A DNA stretch of 64,000 nt from Lactuca virosa (GCA_928212115.1 CAKMRJ010005745.1:76416309-76480308), one strand, 5' to 3'. Counted from the first letter of the stretch, positions 32,605 through 46,003 are shown. Made by a program: numbers and translations. The notes: generated by a model from the sequence alone, not told the origin.

Positions 32605-33665
32605 ACCTTAAGAAGGGCTTGTTTTGGCATTTTGAGGCATTTATGCCATGCATGAACGTAAAGGTCGAGACTTTATGTGTCTCTGGTGTCTTAAAGGGCT
32701 AGATCTAGGGTTTGGAATGAGAGATCTACTTTGGGCGTCTGAATGAGGAATCAGACCGAGGGGACTCGTCGAGTCCATGAGTTGACTCGACGAGTCAGTG
32801 AGGGTTTGTCCCGATGAGCTTGAGCATGCGATAGCTCGACGAGTTGGGGGTCAACTCAACGAGCTGAGCTGGACCTTCACGAGACTTCTGAGGATGTGAG
32901 TGGACTCGACGAGTTGCATGAGTGCACTCGACGAGTCGGGTCAGACATGGACTGTTGACTCGAGTTTGACTTCTGTTGACTCTGGGGTTTGGTCAACATG
33001 AGTAATGGAGACCATGGAGGGGTAAAATGGTCTTTTACCCAATTCAAGAGTTAGAGAGAGAAGAATAGCCCTCATTTATTAGGGTCGTGTAAAGAGTATT
33101 GATTAGAGATATTCATCTTTTGTGCTACGCGGAGGCTAGTTCGAGTTTCGGGTGCGAGGTTATTTACTTGCTGCTTGTCAGGTGAGTCTTCTCACTATAC
33201 TTTACCTTGAGTGGTAAGTAGAGTTATGTGACAGCGTATCTTGTATGATATGTATGTGATGTGTTGCACTGCATTATTTCTATGTGATTTATGCTGTGTG
33301 TATTCCAGAGTTTACAGAGTTAGGACCGGAAGGTCCACAGAGTTAGGACCAGAAGGTCCACAGAGTTAGGGCCAGTGGGCCCACAGAGTTATAGCCTCGA
33401 GTGGCTAATATGTGTTATATGTGGTATTTTGGGGAACTCACTAAGCATTTATGCTTACAGTGTTATGTGTTATGTGTTTTCAGGTACTAGTGACGATCGC
33501 GGGAAGGCGCCAGCATGATCTGTACACACAGACCGAGGATTTTATTTGTGATCTTGGGATATGTTTTATTTGATGACAATTGTTGAACATGAGATTTGAG
33601 AATGTTTAAATGATAATCATGTTGTTTAAAAAATGAAAAATTGTTTGAAAATTTACGTCGTTACA
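32605..33665 (+). repeat. 3' LTR of LARD-a, right part
   Basis: It continues the LTR from the copia insertion point to CGTCGTTACA. With 24127-24724 it totals 1659 bp against 1660 bp for the 5' LTR. It includes palindrome cluster B, the donor near 33183 and the acceptor TTTTCAG near 33484. Confidence 0.93.
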
Positions 33666-33680
33666 GGAGCTTGGGTCCAA

Positions 33681-33724
<44 letters not shown>

Positions 33725-34847
33725 ATATATATATCCAACATTCTTATATTGTTTTCGGACCATTGTGAGAATGAAGTGCCAACCTTGGTGTTTGTTTCCT
33801 TAAGATCTTGTTTGTATGCAGTTTTAGTCCCTTTGGTCCATTTTTATGATGTTCTTGGAGTTTGGAAAAGTCCATAATATCATATTTCGATATTATGACT
33901 TTGGGACTTGTTTAATGATGGAAAAATGGAATTGCATGAATCTCCTTGGTGTTATACATGAGACTTAGTCCATTTTAGAGTTAGGTTTGGAGTTTTGAAA
34001 AGTTTTAGGCATGGAGATGGATAAAGTTGGAAACATTATCCATCAAGTATCTAAGGAGGTCCAGATATGAGAATTGGAGCCTCTAACTTAAGGGATTAAG
34101 GACTTAATAGAAACGGGCTATTAAGCAACTAGGTATGACATACCTATTATGGTGCATGACACGCTTATTAGGGTTTCACGGCTGTTTTGTCGTGTAATGA
34201 GAGCGGAGTGCCTAGTCTAAATAATGGTGTGCCTACCATAAACTTTGACCTTGCCATTTTTGGCAGTTTAACTTTTTGTCAAAATTAGTGGGTTTGACCT
34301 ATAGACTAAGGTTGGATCTATGTTGGACTATAGGTGGTTCGTGTTACTTTTGTATGAAATACTATGGTTGGACTATAGAAATCGTATGAAATACTATCGT
34401 GGACCATATCACTTGTATGAAATCCTACGGCTGGACCATATGAGTTGCATGAAAGACTATGATTGAATCATAGCAAGAAAGACTGTGGTTGGACTGTAGC
34501 AACGGAAGTGAGTATAAGACTATAGTCGGATCATATCATTCACATGCTTATGTAATACTTGGGGAACTCACTAAGCTTTGTGTTTACTCTTTTAAATTTA
34601 AATGTTTTCAAGATGTCCAGGAAGCGAAGGGAAGGTCACGGTTTGATTGCATCACATCCATGGATATGTTTTGGAGTCTTCTCTGCTTATTTGATTTTTA
34701 CTATCTTTATTATTACTTAGGTTTTTTTTTATCATGGTTTGACATAATTGAACCATTACTTGTCTTACTATACTTTTTGTGAATTAGATTCGAATGATTA
34801 CTCTTATATAAAAATTAAAATTTTGGTTGAAAATTTAGGATCTTACA
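33666..34847 (+). repeat. Right part of the old gypsy LTR that received LARD-a
   Basis: The segment contains GGGGAACTCACTAAGC (about 34560), the hallmark block of the gypsy LTRs here, and ends GGATCTTACA, a degenerate LTR terminus. Inverted repeats AGGTATG and CATACCT (34131-34145) and a neighbour near 34151 occupy the place of palindrome cluster B. Its left part is probably 17700-18027. No internal domain was recognised, so it may be a solo LTR. Confidence 0.6.
33683..33734. repeat. TA dinucleotide microsatellite
   Basis: About 50 bp of alternating TA with one interruption, close to the right end of LARD-a. Confidence 0.9.
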
Positions 34848-36950
34848 CAATACATCCTAAATAATTGTTCCACGGTAGGTTATCGACACCTCTAGCACAT
34901 ACAACATACATAAACAAGGAAACACATCACAACATATTAAATTTGGATTAATCGATTCGTTCTTAATATATGCAAATTCCTGACAATATACAAGATTTTG
35001 CAAAAACCGAACTCCATTTAGATGATTTACATTATGTTCAAGCACGGTTCGATCCAAACATATTTTGGGCACGGGGCGAGAAGAAAAAAGGGCCCCTAAA
35101 AATCCCAAATGTAATAAATATTAGAGAAAATATACTAATTTACTAAAATCATTAATAATATTATCAAAAACATAAATATAACCACATCATTTACAAAAAA
35201 ACAACTAATTTAAAAAAAATTACTTCTAGTTTTTTTAAAAGCAAAATCATTGATAACAATATTAAGATCAGTTATATTTAACATATCTTTCTTTATGCAT
35301 AATAGTTCCAAACCATTTAACCTTGAATTTGACATTGATGACCTTAAGAAAAGTTTTACAAACAATGATTCAAATATGTACAAACATATTAACTAATTCA
35401 TTGAAAAATCTAAGACATGGAAATTTAAGTTTCACTGTTTCAGTCTAACTTGAAGAATCCGACTTCAAAAAATCTGATTCCAAAACAAAAAGCAATGAGA
35501 AATTTAAATCTTTGACAAAGGGGAGGGAAAAATATATAATCACTTCAGAAATCTTTGACAAAGGGGAGGGAAAAAGCAATGAGAAATTCAAAAAATCTTA
35601 TATGGTATAATCATAGAAATCAGAATTCCACACAAAGGGGAGGGAAAAATATATAAGAATCCGACTTAAAAAATCGGATTCTAAAACAAACAAAGAATGA
35701 GAAATTATAAGCATTGACAAACAAAAATTAGAAAGAAAAAGAAATAACAAAAAAATCAGAAACGAAAAAGCATAAATAAGAATTAGAAATTAAAATAAAA
35801 AGATTTGATGTTGATCAAACCTTATCTGGTATCTTCTAATAATTCTAGAAATCAGAGTTGAACACAAATAGAAAGACAAAATCATCAGTTAAACACATAA
35901 GAGTGGTGAAATCAGCAGTTCAACACGACAACATAGAAGGAGTTAGCAAGATTGTAATATTTCGATAATTATTCAGTGAGAAGTAGATCACGATAGACCG
36001 CAACTCGATAAGTACGATAAGGAAATCATTTGAACAATTGGAAAGTGAGAAACAAGAATACCGATCTCACAATTGTGTATGCGAGAAGGAGAAACGATGT
36101 TATAGATGCGTTGATGTCGAGATTTACGAGACATCATAATAGAGATTCACTAGGAGTTGCTTTTGTTCCCTAATAACGCCCTAATTCACATTGTTTTCTT
36201 CGTTCCAGATGCTTGTACACGTACTTATCGTTCCACCTTTCTGGTCCATATTTTTCTTGGACCGATTTGAAATTGGGTTAACCTAGGTCTCCAAGTAAGA
36301 ATTGTGAACTCCATTCCTAAGGGACAAATCATCAAATCTTCAAAATGATGTATTCAAGCTCCCAATTGCCAAAACAATCATTACATGTAAAGGCTTCAAG
36401 ACTCCATATTGTGCTAGAAACCCCATGAAAACCATGAGGTGGTTGTCTCCTGCCACCAAAACCGAGAGCACCAAGAGCTTTTTCAAAATGGTCACTATCT
36501 TCAACATAGTTATATTTTACACAAAATAAATTAGTTCAACATTAATATATTACATACAAAAACTAATAAATTAAAAGAATGACTATTAACTATTAACTAT
36601 TATATTATATTTTATATGAATAAATAAATAAAAATTACAACAAAATTGATATGTTTTATTTATGCACCATATTTAAATAATATGTTACTTAACCAACTTT
36701 AAATTTGGCCCATGCTCCAGCACTCCATGTGCGAGTTGGCCACATGGTAAATCTGTTCCTCATCGTTTCTCATCGTTTAGGTCGGTCCCTGATACAGACA
36801 CCTAGTATCTAGAAGATGATTCCGCTATTCCTGTTTTAAACCGTGTTTTCTATAACAGTAACAAAAAAAAAAGAAAAAAAAAAAAGAAAGGCTTGATATG
36901 GTCGTATGTAATATATGAGCTTCAACAGTTACCAGATGGCGTTCAACCTT
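34848..36950. other. Intergenic DNA, no gene recognised
   Basis: An AT-rich stretch with a repeated word, GACAAAGGGGAGGGAAAAA, near 35515, 35558 and (partly) 35633, and a purine-rich run near 36860-36880. A short minus-strand frame at 34857-35108 is not recognised. Confidence 0.45.
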
Positions 36951-37298
36951 GTTAGTATACGGGTCAGATCTGCAAAACAGGTTCAGTGAACCCATGCCAT
37001 GGATTGGGATGTATATATATTGCCTTAGCATCTCTGTTTTGCATCATTGCAATGATGGCAGATTTACTACATGGTTTCAGGATCAAAAAATTATGGTTTC
37101 CATGTAAATATTCACTGAACATATGCTACTTCTCTTTCTGTAATAGCTGTCGCAATGAAGCTACCAGTGGATTTGAATAATCCAATGCCAGGTAATTATG
37201 TCGACCAAGCTACAAAACTTGGAAGTATAAACTTTATGTGCGACATGGTGTCTAATTTTTTGCCTGCTCTATCAACGACATGGACAACAAAGAACTTA
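36951..37298 (+). pseudogene. Fragment of the 62-kb membrane-protein gene, plus arm of an inverted pair
   Basis: The segment aligns with about 62670-62340 of the minus-strand gene at 60506-62775, starting from TATACGGGTCAGATCTGC and running through the first two membrane segments to GACAACAAAGAACTTA. Small indels and substitutions break the reading frame. It ends at a 28-bp spacer, after which a second fragment of the same gene lies in the opposite direction. Confidence 0.85.
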
Positions 37299-37310
37299 TC
37301 ATAATTATAT

Positions 37311-37646
37311 CTATGATGTTTGAGACAAGTTCTTTATTGTCCATGGTTGATGGAGAAGGCAATAGATTAACCACCATGGTGCACATAAAGGTCAGGCTTC
37401 CAAGCTTGCAGCGTGGTATACATAACCTGACATTAGAGTAGTCAGATCCATGGTACTTTATTGCAACACCTATCACAGTGAGAGAAGCAGCATTAGAAAG
37501 AAATATTTACACAGAAACCATAGCTTTCTGTTCAAAAAACCATGTAATAATCAGCCACTATTGAAAGGACGCAGCACAGAGATGCTAGTGCGATATAGAC
37601 CCCAGTCCACAGCAATGTTCACTGAACCTGTTTTGCTGATGTGACT
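37311..37646 (-). pseudogene. Fragment of the membrane-protein gene, minus arm of an inverted pair
   Basis: Read on the minus strand it covers the same part of the gene as the plus arm, from AGCAAAACAGGTTCAGTGAA to ACAATAAAGAACTTGTCTC and a little beyond. By eye it is less similar to the plus arm than either arm is to the gene, so the arms look like two diverged copies rather than a recent perfect palindrome. It is frame-broken. Confidence 0.83.
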
Positions 37647-39436
37647 GGTATAGCGAAATCCACAGGTGATATAAGGTATTGACATTGTGTTGTAATATTG
37701 GGGTATAAAGTTTTAAGACTCCTTAACTGGCTGTATTCGAAGGGAAAGGAAATGGTGGTGGGATAAACTTCAATTCAGGTGTAAGAAGATGCAAAGAGAA
37801 AGATTGTCTTCGGAAAGAGTTAAATCTGAGGGAAAAGTCTCCTTGGAATGATATATATAAACGAGTTAAAGAAAATATTAAATTACAAATTTGGTCCTTA
37901 TTCTATAATGGTTGTTGTGGATAAGATCCAAAAACAAATTTTGTTGGTATTTTGATCCCCGTGTTATCCTTTTCTGTTGGATTTACTTTTTACCCCTTAT
38001 TTTGTATATTATTCATAATAATTATTTCCCACTTATTTTGTATATTATTCATAATAATTATTATTATTATTGCGTCAATTAACCTTAAACCGGTTTCATC
38101 TTCCCCGGTTTATAGCACCTCCACCATCTGTCCCACACCGCTTTCCTCTCAGGAATGTCTTTGAGAGAGAGAGAGAGCTATGTGAATATATTAGCACTTG
38201 AAGAAACTTGATGCCAAATGCTCAGAGGTAAGTCTTTTTTTATTAGTTTTACTTTTACTTGTCTATTTTAGGGATATAATTTTTGATACAACATCAAATT
38301 TGACATGAACCCCACATGTAAATAAATATGTTTTTGGAAAGGGATTTCAACATATTTAAACAAATGGATTGAAACGATATTACACCGAAACTATGACGCA
38401 AATTCGGGTCCAAACATTCAAATCGATAATTACAGATGAATTACGTGTTTATTTTATTCACGTAATCTAAAAGAAATTTTGAATTGAATTGTTTTGTAAC
38501 GTTTACAACACTAGTTAGCTTGTGTGAGTGGAGATTTATTTTCACTTTTTTATTAATATGTATCATACTATACATTCACACCCACTACCACTTTACTCCT
38601 CTAAACTTAATGTAAATTTTGCCCATTGGACTCCCAAATTATTACTCCTAGTTTTCATATTTTTTTTTTCTTTCCACCTTCTTAACATCTACTCTTTCAA
38701 CTTATTAAGTATTTCAGTCCGGTACAAACAACATATTTACAATGTCTATAATATTCTTAACACACCAACCCCACATTAACTCGGACCTAGTGAGTTTTAG
38801 TTGCTCTAAAAATGAAACTTCCATCTTTATTACCGGAAAATACTAAAAAATTCTGTTGTCAAACTATGCGGTGAAAGAGAAATTTGACTTATTTACTGTA
38901 CAATTTTATAATGCATAAATTATTATGTATGGAAAAAAATTGTTGTATAAGAATCAATTAATATTTAAATAGCATTTTCATTAGAAAACAAAAAGATAAA
39001 ATTAAAACATAATGGGAGTTTAAAAGGAAACATATTCGATATTTTAAAGGAAAACAAATGCGTCAAAATATATGTGCAACTATAACATATAAAAAAACAT
39101 GTGCAACTATAACAATCAAAAAACAAGTTCTATTAAGGTGATACTTTATCAACCAGACTTAATAGTCGATATTAACTTTTATTTATAAAATGGTCAAATT
39201 TAATCAATTTATTCTTAATTTTATTGCATAAAATTCATATTAACGAGCTCGATTCTTTTGAATTTTCAAATTAATTGGATTTTATCGAATACTTCTTTTA
39301 TGTAAATAATGTATATATAAATATTTATCAAAAACATTCAAATTCTTATTAATCTGCATGTATATATAAAAACTATAAAACGTAAGTGAAAACGTGAAGA
39401 TAAATCACTGAACCCGCACATTCCTTAATACGAATT
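37647..39436. other. Intergenic DNA, no gene recognised
   Basis: It contains a direct repeat of about 33 bp (ACTTATTTTGTATATTATTC type) at 37997-38065 and otherwise AT-rich sequence. Short open frames have no support. Confidence 0.45.
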
Positions 39437-39700
39437 TCAACAATGAACATGCATCAAAGAAGTTAACCACATGATGGAATTCCAACAATGAACATGCATC
39501 AAAGCAGTTAACCACATGATGGAGAACATGCATCAAAGAAGTTTACCACATTATGAAACGTCCAACAATGAACATATGCATCAAAGAAGTTAACCACATG
39601 ATGGAATTCCAACAATGAACATGCATCAAAGAAGTTAACCACATGATGGAATTCCAGCAATGAACATGTATCAAAGATGTTAAGCACATGACGGAGCATT
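39437..39700. repeat. Minisatellite, about 45-bp unit
   Basis: About six units of the form AACAATGAACATGCATCAAA plus GAAGTTAACCACATGATGGA with small changes, one of them shortened. Confidence 0.85.
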
Positions 39701-39714
39701 GACTTTTAAACAAA

Positions 39715-40063
39715 GATGCACATTGGCGGTCCGGGACTGGTCTTGTGTCGGTGTAGAAATGGTCCGGTCTTTTTAGGTTCGGTGTCAGAACGGTCCAGTT
39801 TTTTTGGTACCGGTCCTTTCGGTCTAGTTTTTTTGGGTCTCGGTCTTTTTGGGTCTGGTCTCGTACCTTTTGTGGTTCTTGTTCTGGGTTTTTTTTCGGT
39901 TTCGAGTTTTTACATTAACAAATATATGACTAACACAAAAATTATAGATTAAAGTTTATTAAAATTATACACTTACGTTTAATAAAAGGAAAAAAAAATA
40001 ATGTCTGATTAAAAATTGTTTAATCAACACAAAAATGATATGTTTATAAATTTTGGCTACCGG
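39715..40063. repeat. GGTCNGG-rich imperfect repeat, left flank of CACTA-like element
   Basis: Repeated words such as GGTCCGG and GGTCTAGTTTTTTTGGG occur here to about 39905 and again at 41240-41480 on the other side of the element. This suggests one repeat split by the insertion. Confidence 0.5.
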
Positions 40064-41232
40064 CAATAATACATAAGTCATTTAATAGTGCGATCCCTTT
40101 TTATTTTTTGGTGCGGTCCCTTCTAGAAACCGCATTATTAGATATCTATCACATAAAAAATAAGAAAACCGCACCTGATAATAGATTTGTTGGTGCGGCT
40201 GATAATAGATTTGTTGGTGCGGTTTCTATATAAATGTATTAAAAAACATTTATTGATGCGTTTAGATTTGACCGCACCATTAATTATTGAGTTCCCTCCT
40301 AACACTTTAGTTCCCGGGCGATGCTCCTTGCAAATTTTCATCCCCGCGCGATGCTTTTCTCCTCTACTAAATTTTTTTAACCTAATTTCATTTGGCCTCA
40401 CTAACCCTACATCGTCAATTCCTTCTGCAGTCACCACCATCGTTGAGTCCTATCACCCCATCCCTATCATCACCGATTCTGACTACCACCACCTCCATCA
40501 TCGATGTCAAGGCCACAATTAAATTGCAATTTACAGCTTAACGTCCATCTGGGTATTGAAATAGAATTTGCATCAATAAGTGTTATTTGTTGCCTGATTT
40601 GCTCAAATGTCATTGAAAATATCATGATACCGTTTTCTTGTGTGTTTGTTGCCTCAGTTTTTAGAAGTTATGCTGCCAGTGGCTAACAATTACAAAGAAT
40701 ATTGATGTTGATCATAAACCTGCGGGTTCTAGCATGTTAACTACAAACCATGTAAGTTGAACTTTTAAAAAGCTTTTAGTTTTTTTGGTGAAGCATTTTA
40801 AATTTATAAGCTAGATAAGCCATGGCAAACCATTGTTTCACTATGCAGCCGTGGAAGCATGAAAGGATTGGACAAAGAAGCGGAAGCTTGTAGTGTCTAA
40901 GAATTATGATATCCTTACAAAGATATATGAGCTATATGAAGCTCAAAAGAGAACACAAATTTTTGCAGAGGAAGATATAAAGGTGGAGAAAACGAAATAA
41001 AAAAGAAAAGCCGTTTTTTAGGTGCGGTTCTAGCATATATTGGTGCGGTTGTCATCTTCTTTTTTTAAACCCATTTGTTTTTTTTGGGGCGGTTCTAAGT
41101 ATTTTTTTGGTGCGGTTTTCTAACCACACTATTAAATAAGTGTATTTTTTGATGCTATATTTGTTGGTGCGGTTCAATATATGCACCAATAAATCATTTT
41201 AGTTGCACTATTAAATGACTTTTGTACTAGTG
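40064..41232. mobile_element. CACTA-like non-autonomous element
   Basis: The right end in reverse is CACTAGTACAAAAGTCATTT and the left end is CAATAATACATAAGTCATTT, a decayed match that continues AATAGTGC in both. Subterminal copies of TTGGTGCGGTT occur near both ends, as CACTA elements show. Flanks CGG and AGG resemble a 3-bp duplication. The interior has no transposase. Confidence 0.72.
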
Positions 41233-41622
41233 AGGCCTTTATTTAGACCAGTCGTGGGCCGCTCTTAGAACAGTTTTGTATTGATCTCGAAATGGTCAGG
41301 TTTTGGTTTTGTGTTGGTCTCGAAATGGTCGAGTCTTTTTTGAGACCGGTCTCAGAACGATGTTGTTTCTTTTCAGATGAGTCATGGACGGTCTCCGACT
41401 GGTTTTATTGTTGGTCTAGTGTTTTTTAGGACCAATCTTGTTTAGACAGGGTTGATCTCAGTTTTTTTAGTCCGGTCAAAGACTTGTCTTTTTGTGCATG
41501 TATATTTTTAAACACAAAATTGTATAGGGAGCTGTTATTAATATGAGCGACAGATTGAAATGAACCTCTCAAATAATTCAATCGCACTAATGTGGGACTA
41601 GCCCACTTGCTAGAGGCTTTGT
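41233..41622. repeat. GGTCNGG-rich imperfect repeat, right flank of CACTA-like element
   Basis: It has the same character as 39715-39905, with words such as GGTCTCGAAATGGTC. The remainder to 41622 is unassigned. Confidence 0.45.
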
Positions 41623-42647
41623 TGTTGGGTTTTTTATACATACATTAGTTTCAACAACATAAGATTTAGCAACGGAAGACTTTAAAATTTGAATAAACAT
41701 AAACCAAGTTTATACCCACCAAGATCTTTTTGCAAAGTTTGGAAAGAAAACAAGCACCAAAGAGGAAGAAGTGTTTAACAACCTTTGTAAACTTTGAATC
41801 CTCAAGGGGAGGCTTGGAAGTTGATGGAGAATGTAGAACTTTAGAGACACCAACAATGACTCAACTTGATGTAGAATGCTAGTTCTTTTGTATAAAACTC
41901 TTAAGACACTTAAAGTCTATGTTCTTATCAAAATAAGAACATAAAGATAGCATAAGCAAGAGTGTAATCTTCAAGTATTCAACTATAACTAGAGAGAAAC
42001 ACACATACATACACAGTTACGATTTTTTGCATGAGTGGTGAAAGAGATATGAAAGCATCACTTTATATAGAAAATCTTTGGTCCATAAGTTCTTAACACT
42101 TTAAGAACCCATGCCCCTAAAGCCTATGTGTTCCCCATGCTTCAAGTCATGCATTTTATTTTGAATAAATTAATCAAAAGACCATCACTTTTTATTTTAA
42201 TCATATTGTCGATGCTTGTCTTTTTAGAGAAGTGTTCTTTTTCATTAAACAAATGAAAAGCTCATACTCTCTTTTATCTAGCCAATATTCGAAATTATAA
42301 AGGCAAAAGAAGAAAAAAACCTTTTATATTTTATAAACCAAGTTTATAAAATATGAACTTTAACTTTTTGGTAAAAGACAAAAGAATTTATCTAGTCCAA
42401 AATGTTGTGCATGACTTATTAATTCATACCATATGAATTATATATAATGTTATTTGCTAATGAAAATTATTATTTCCTAAAAATAAATAATTTCCAATTT
42501 AATTATAAGAGTTTATTGAATATTTATTAAAACTAATTTCTAATAGATAATCAATTGTATCAAGTTGTTGTTAATGTGACCCATTAGTATCATATGTTAA
42601 GTTGCAATATCACTTTAATATGATTCTTGAGCATACTAGATCTTTCA
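41623..42647 (-). repeat. 3' LTR of the old copia element
   Basis: It reads TGTTGGGTTTTTTATAC to CTAGATCTTTCA on the plus strand and is matched by the split LTR at 47023-47173 and 55305-56179. A polypurine tract (AAGTGGCAGAT in element sense) adjoins it. Confidence 0.87.
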
Positions 42648-45600
42648 ATCTGCCACTTGCGCAAGATTCATATTAGACTGATATAGACAGTGGTGAACGT
42701 CTAACAACATTTCACTTCCCCCATCAAAATACCACTTTGTGACATTCTATCAACGCCCAATTCCCAAAAAGTTCAAAGCTACAATTGGTGTATAAGATAA
42801 GTTTATCAGTTATCCCTTTGTCACAGACATCATGTTGAACATGATATACGGATCGCAATCAATCTCATTTGGTGTTCAACTTTTGGTAAGACGCCTTAGA
42901 TGTCTAACTCTCAACACATAAGAGGAACAAATCCCATCTTGAATACATAAGCCTTTTGCATAGTAAACAATATCCTTGTTGATCTAATCAAAGCTACTTG
43001 TGAAAAAGGTTTGATCATAGTCAATGTCATGAGTATGATAAGGACCATAGTCAATGACATGAGTATGAGAAAATCTTTTTATAACAAGTCTTGCTTTAAA
43101 TGTGTATGGTTATCCATGTAATGTATTCTTTCTAGAAGATTCACTTAGTCCTTCTAGCCTTGCTATAGAGAGGAAGTTTAATCAAGACCATACTTGATTA
43201 TCATACATGGATTACATCTCATGTTCATGATTCTAAGTTATTAATCAGATTCGAGATTTGACATAGCATCTTGGTATTTGATGGATTTACTAGAAACCAT
43301 CAATAAAAGCTCATCAATGAGAGATTCCACATTTCTCAAGTTATAGATGATTCATATCACTAATGCGAAAAATTTGTGTTTGTGAATAACTATTATTTAG
43401 GTTTAACAATCCTTGTTAAATCTAGTGCCAACTATAACTACATCATGTTATGTTTCTTGAGCTGCTTCAAGTTCCATGTGCCTCCCACTAGCTTTGTCAT
43501 TAGAAGCTTGCTTTCTACTAACTCAATTATCAAGGGAATAAGAGAACTTATTCTTGGTGGGTTTGTATATAATAATCTAAGCCATGTTTAGAGTATTATA
43601 CAAATATGTATCTAGTTTATTTTGGGTTCAAAAGCTTTAGTCCCACATAAGCTTTAAATCTATTAAAAATTTTAATAAGATAGGGATGGAGCCCTTCCAT
43701 ACAAAATCTTATGAACAAAATGTTATATCTACTGGTTAGTTGGTGTTTGTACTTAAGGTACAAATGATATTGTTTTAGGTGTTATCCCAAGGAAATAAAA
43801 GGAGGACATTTATACTGATTAGAAAGCAAATCATACCAAGTAGGATTTAATTCATCCTTTAATATCATTAAGGCCTTAGATAGTTCTTACCGGTTTGTAC
43901 TTCAACTTTATATTTGAAAACTTAAACAAAGATTTCACAATTATGTTTTACCATGTAAAATATAATTTATAACTACGATAGTTGTTAATAAAGTGGATTT
44001 GGTATCTTATGATAAATCTTAGACATTCATTAGAAAGGAAGTCATACAGCATAGTGTATAGTTTCTTAATAATTATTTTCTCTACTACTTAGTGAAAATA
44101 TCATTAGGAATCTTTTATATATAAATAAGATTTTCATATGTCAAATAAACTACATTATTTGCCTTCAAGAATCACTTTCTTGAAGTTGGAATATGTGAAT
44201 GTCATTTATATAATAAAGATAACAATGCCAAAGATGAGTTTGATTTAAAACAAGTTTAAGTGAAAAGTTTTTTGCATATAGAACTTGTTATTTATAAAAT
44301 ATTTATATTTAATTTATAATTCTTATTAACAGATCTAGTCTCATAAAATGAATTTTAATCATTTCCGAATATGATGGTGATCGTTACGAAAAACGATTTA
44401 AGTAAATAGTCAGTCATTCATAAATTAAGTGAGACATATATTTAGGCAAGCTAAATTAAAACATACATTGTTCCAAAACAAACATTGTTTTATATTACAT
44501 GTACATTATGTTCCAAGCATAAGAAACTAGACTCCGCGAGTGTAGTTCCAACTTGATTGTGTTAAGCTAGTTACTCTTCTGTAGCTATCTGTAAGCCATT
44601 TGTAAATATTAGATTAATATTTAAGTGCCAAATACCTAAGTGTTATATGAAAAATATGAGTTCTATCTAGTAGATACCAGAAATACTAGTCTCTTCCAGA
44701 CTTTCTTTTAGATAAGAGGAGCAGATCCTCTTCCAGTGTCCAGTTTCTCCACAAAAGAAACAAGATCCATCTATGTGGGCCTTATTGGATTTCTTGGGCT
44801 TAAAGGTGTTTAGTCCATAAAACATGAGCCTCTTAGATCACACAAGGTGACTCTTTTGTGCCTTGAACTATTCCTAGTTTGATGTTAGAAACATCTTTAG
44901 CATCATAGTGATGCCTTTACTAGGTATGATGTTTAGGCTTATTGCTCAAAGAAAATAGTTTAGGACTAGGACCTTTAAGTGTATACAATTTCATATCTCT
45001 CGCGAGATTGTCCCTTAAGACATGAAATCATTCATTGAAGTTGTATCTAGTGAATGTTATTGTTTCATTAAGTCATTAAAGGAGAAATGACAATTCATGG
45101 TAATGATAATGGGTTATTTAACTACAAAATTTTAACAAAAATCATTTAGTATTTTCAATATTTAAACTCTTTAACAATTAATACCCTTTTAGTTTCCAAA
45201 AACATTAATTATCAAAGTCTAGGATCCAAGTTGAAAAAAAAATGGTTAGGTATTATTTGTCCCATCCATTTGAATTCAACCCGATAGATAATTGATTATC
45301 AATTATATCTTACTATATAATTCCTAGATTTATGAGATCGCTAATAACAAATTTAATTAAACATGTTTGATCACATTTATGTCTCGAACTCTCTTGCTTA
45401 GGTATCATTTATCAAAAAAGATTTTTAATCAAATCATCCAATTTTAAAAAACTTGTGTAATCGGCCTATAACTTGGTTATAAAAATCGTGAAGACACACC
45501 GGCCATCAAGAGATAACACTAAGCGGTTAGGTATCCTTTATCCCACTAGTGCATACAAGAGATGTGCGAGTGCACTTTAAAAATGATTGTATAGATTTGA

Positions 45601-45834
45601 GGGTTTTTAAAAGGGTCTTTTATATGTTTTATAATTCTAGTTTTAAAAACATATGATATCATGGTTATTACATGCAGATAATAAACCATGGTACCAATTT
45701 TTAAAAGAAAATCGCTTTTAAAGGTTCTATATAAAAAGCTAGTTTTTATATAATTTAATGTGATTCAATTTTAATAACCGGTATTAATTTTGAGTGCATT
45801 TGAACCTTTTATATCTTTTATAAAACATCCTTTC

Positions 45835-45837
<3 letters not shown>

Positions 45838-45922
<85 letters not shown>

Positions 45923-45935
45923 ACATATATATAAA
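45838..45935. repeat. TA, TG and TATG microsatellite
   Basis: Adjoining runs of TA, GT and GTAT units total about 95 bp. Confidence 0.92.
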
Positions 45936-46003
45936 TCATCGTTTTAAAACTTATATTTGAGTATTTTAAAATTTGACGTTATTAACGTTTTTATGTACAT
46001 GCT

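Larger units (their letters stand above)
18028..33665 (+). mobile_element. LARD-a: coding-free gypsy derivative, carrying a nested copia element
   Basis: The element has a 1660-bp 5' LTR, a primer-binding site, a 4.4-kb internal region without coding motifs, a polypurine tract and a 1659-bp 3' LTR that is split by the copia insertion 24725-32599. The flanks are GGAAG (18023-18027) and GGAG (33666-33669), a target duplication with one A missing on the right. By eye the two LTRs differ at roughly 24 positions (about 1.5 percent). Such large retrotransposon derivatives depend on proteins made elsewhere. Its related copy is at 47174-55304 on the other strand. Confidence 0.88.

Noticed and set aside
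33683..33734. TA run as a replication origin or matrix attachment site
   Set aside because: A plain dinucleotide microsatellite explains it; nothing else supports a function.
34857..35108. 83-codon minus-strand frame as a transposase remnant
   Set aside because: A faint impression only; no motif could be named.
41618..41622. TTTGT as target duplication of the old copia element with TATGC at 56180-56184
   Set aside because: Only three of five positions agree, which is too weak; the boundaries rest on the LTR alignment instead.
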